NCBI RefSeq assembly: GCF_014324365.1
Contig: NZ_QEIG01000022.1
Location: forward strand, 62,001-126,000
DNA length: 64,000 bases
DNA from: Algoriphagus sp. AK58
GTDB taxonomy: Bacteria; Bacteroidota; Bacteroidia; Cytophagales; Cyclobacteriaceae
Direction of reading: 5' to 3'
Positions 63,423 to 64,000 of the stretch are shown piece after piece; the stretch's first letter is position 1, and each line of letters begins with the position of its first letter. The notes below the pieces were generated by a model. It saw only the letters and a list, made by a program, of their open reading frames with translations, was not told where the DNA came from and did no database searches. The translations under genes were made by a program, and so were the position numbers.

Positions 63423-64000
63423 TTAGTCTTGGAGAAATTCTACTTCGCCAGTTTCCAGATGATAAAGCGCTCCGATGATTTGGACAGAGCCTTCACGGAC
63501 ACGATTGGCGAGTACAGGCTCCAGGTTCCTCAAGGATTCTACTTGGGTGCGAATATTTTCCCGGATCGAGGCATCGAGTAAGTCGTGAGGCTCAGAGGCT
63601 TTGGCTTTTTCGACAGCGGGTTTGATGGCATTGATGAGGGTGACGATATGGCCCGGGACTTCGGGAAGTTTGACAGCGGCGTTCACAGCCCCGCATTGGG
63701 TATGTCCTAGGACCACGATGAGCTTGGTTCCCAGTACTTCTTCAGCAAACTCGATACTTCCCCAAGAAGCGTAAGTTGAAACTTGTCCTGCCGTGCGGAC
63801 GATAAACAAATCGCCAACTCCCTGATCAAAAATGATCTCATTGGGTACACGGGAATCTGAGCAGCCCACGATCGTGGCAAAAGGATACTGTCCTGCCGCT
63901 ACCTCTTTGATCCGGTTGATATCCTGATTGGGCTTGATCGACTGGCCGGCTACAAACCGTTGGTTCCCCTCTTTTAGAAGCTGTAGCGCCTTGTCCGGGG
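63423..64000 (-). CDS. Beta-carbonic anhydrase, 5' end beyond the window
   Basis: The reading frame is open to the right edge; translating 63870-64000 adds KALQLLKEGNQRFVAGQ and QYPFATIVGCSDSRVP, so the gene is truncated by the window and the real start is outside. Zinc ligands Cys (GCSDSRVPNE), with the Asp-Arg dyad, and His/Cys in VLGHTQCGAV. Reversibly hydrates CO2. It lies 12 bp upstream of sbtA; together with the PII-like gene it forms a bicarbonate uptake unit. Confidence 0.93.
   Translation of the reverse strand, partial: PDKALQLLKEGNQRFVAGQSIKPNQDINRIKEVAAGQYPFATIVGCSDSRVPNEIIFDQGVGDLFIVRTAGQVSTYASWGSIEFAEEVLGTKLIVVLGHTQCGAVNAAVKLPEVPGHIVTLINAIKPAVEKAKASEPHDLLDASIRENIRTQVESLRNLEPVLANRVREGSVQIIGALYHLETGEVEFLQD

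Overview
The window looks like chromosomal DNA of a Bacteroidota bacterium, most likely order Cytophagales and close to Cyclobacteriaceae/Algoriphagus. Supporting signs are a PorP/SprF-type outer-membrane protein paired with a secreted protein that ends in a gliding-motility (CHU_C, T9SS type B) domain, a BT_3928-type DoxX protein, an archaeal/eukaryote-type ProS, C5-pathway haem genes (hemL, hemA), near absence of Shine-Dalgarno sequences, and promoter boxes fitting the Bacteroidota pattern TTG-N17-23-TAnnTTTG. I see no tRNA, rRNA, CRISPR array, prophage or insertion sequence. The species assignment is inference.

Layout. 1-3.6 kb: phosphotriesterase-like lipoprotein, a small outer-membrane barrel protein, guaA. 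3.6-4.26 kb: a gene-free stretch with an orphan rho-independent terminator. 4.26-8.05 kb: a large GLUG/MBG surface protein and its PorP/SprF partner. 8.2-11.5 kb: periplasmic-binding-fold protein, hemL, ArsC-like protein. 11.5-17.1 kb (minus): a three-gene 'planctomycete-type' cassette (DUF1549/DUF1553 cytochrome, DUF1501, DUF2231-cytochrome-LRR). 17.3-19.6 kb: divergent SDR threonine dehydrogenase and kbl, which together convert threonine to glycine and acetyl-CoA. 19.8-23.8 kb: cdaA-folP divergent from DUF1599, then DoxX and aroK. 23.8-31.5 kb: FadL-like porin, repeat-rich lipoprotein, proS, nfeD-floA, WG-repeat protein. 31.6-36.4 kb: hemA, helix-hairpin-helix protein, solo HsdR_N nuclease-like protein, Crp/Fnr regulator, rhodanese, DUF547.

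36.5-46.8 kb is the most unusual region. A tightly packed operon joins an FAD oxidoreductase and a membrane polyferredoxin to a processive GT2, a DPM1-like GT2, a lipoprotein and a GT-C mannosyltransferase-like enzyme, followed by two paralogous DUF6503-like lipoproteins and a GH113-like mannanase. Three unusual repeat structures lie within it: a heptamer tandem array, a large palindrome that forms the GT-C stop codon, and a GAAATAC/GTATTTC inverted array. 46.8-50.4 kb: DUF2892 protein, Tat-exported GH109-like Gfo/Idh/MocA protein, DUF1080 hydrolase, EEP-family protein. 50.5-57.8 kb: AsmA/DUF748-like protein, secreted subtilase, PaiB-like protein, phospholipase A, Pif1-like helicase. 58-64 kb (minus): M20 peptidase, AAC(6')-like acetyltransferase, two membrane proteins, and a carbonic anhydrase-SbtA-PII-like bicarbonate operon running off the right edge.

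No single well-known defence or mobile system is present. The best candidates for something undescribed are the redox-plus-glycosyltransferase operon (36.5-43.9 kb), the bicarbonate operon in what appears to be a heterotroph, the orphan terminator region at 3.6-4.05 kb, and FNR-like palindromes in front of the Crp/Fnr gene and the DUF2892 gene.
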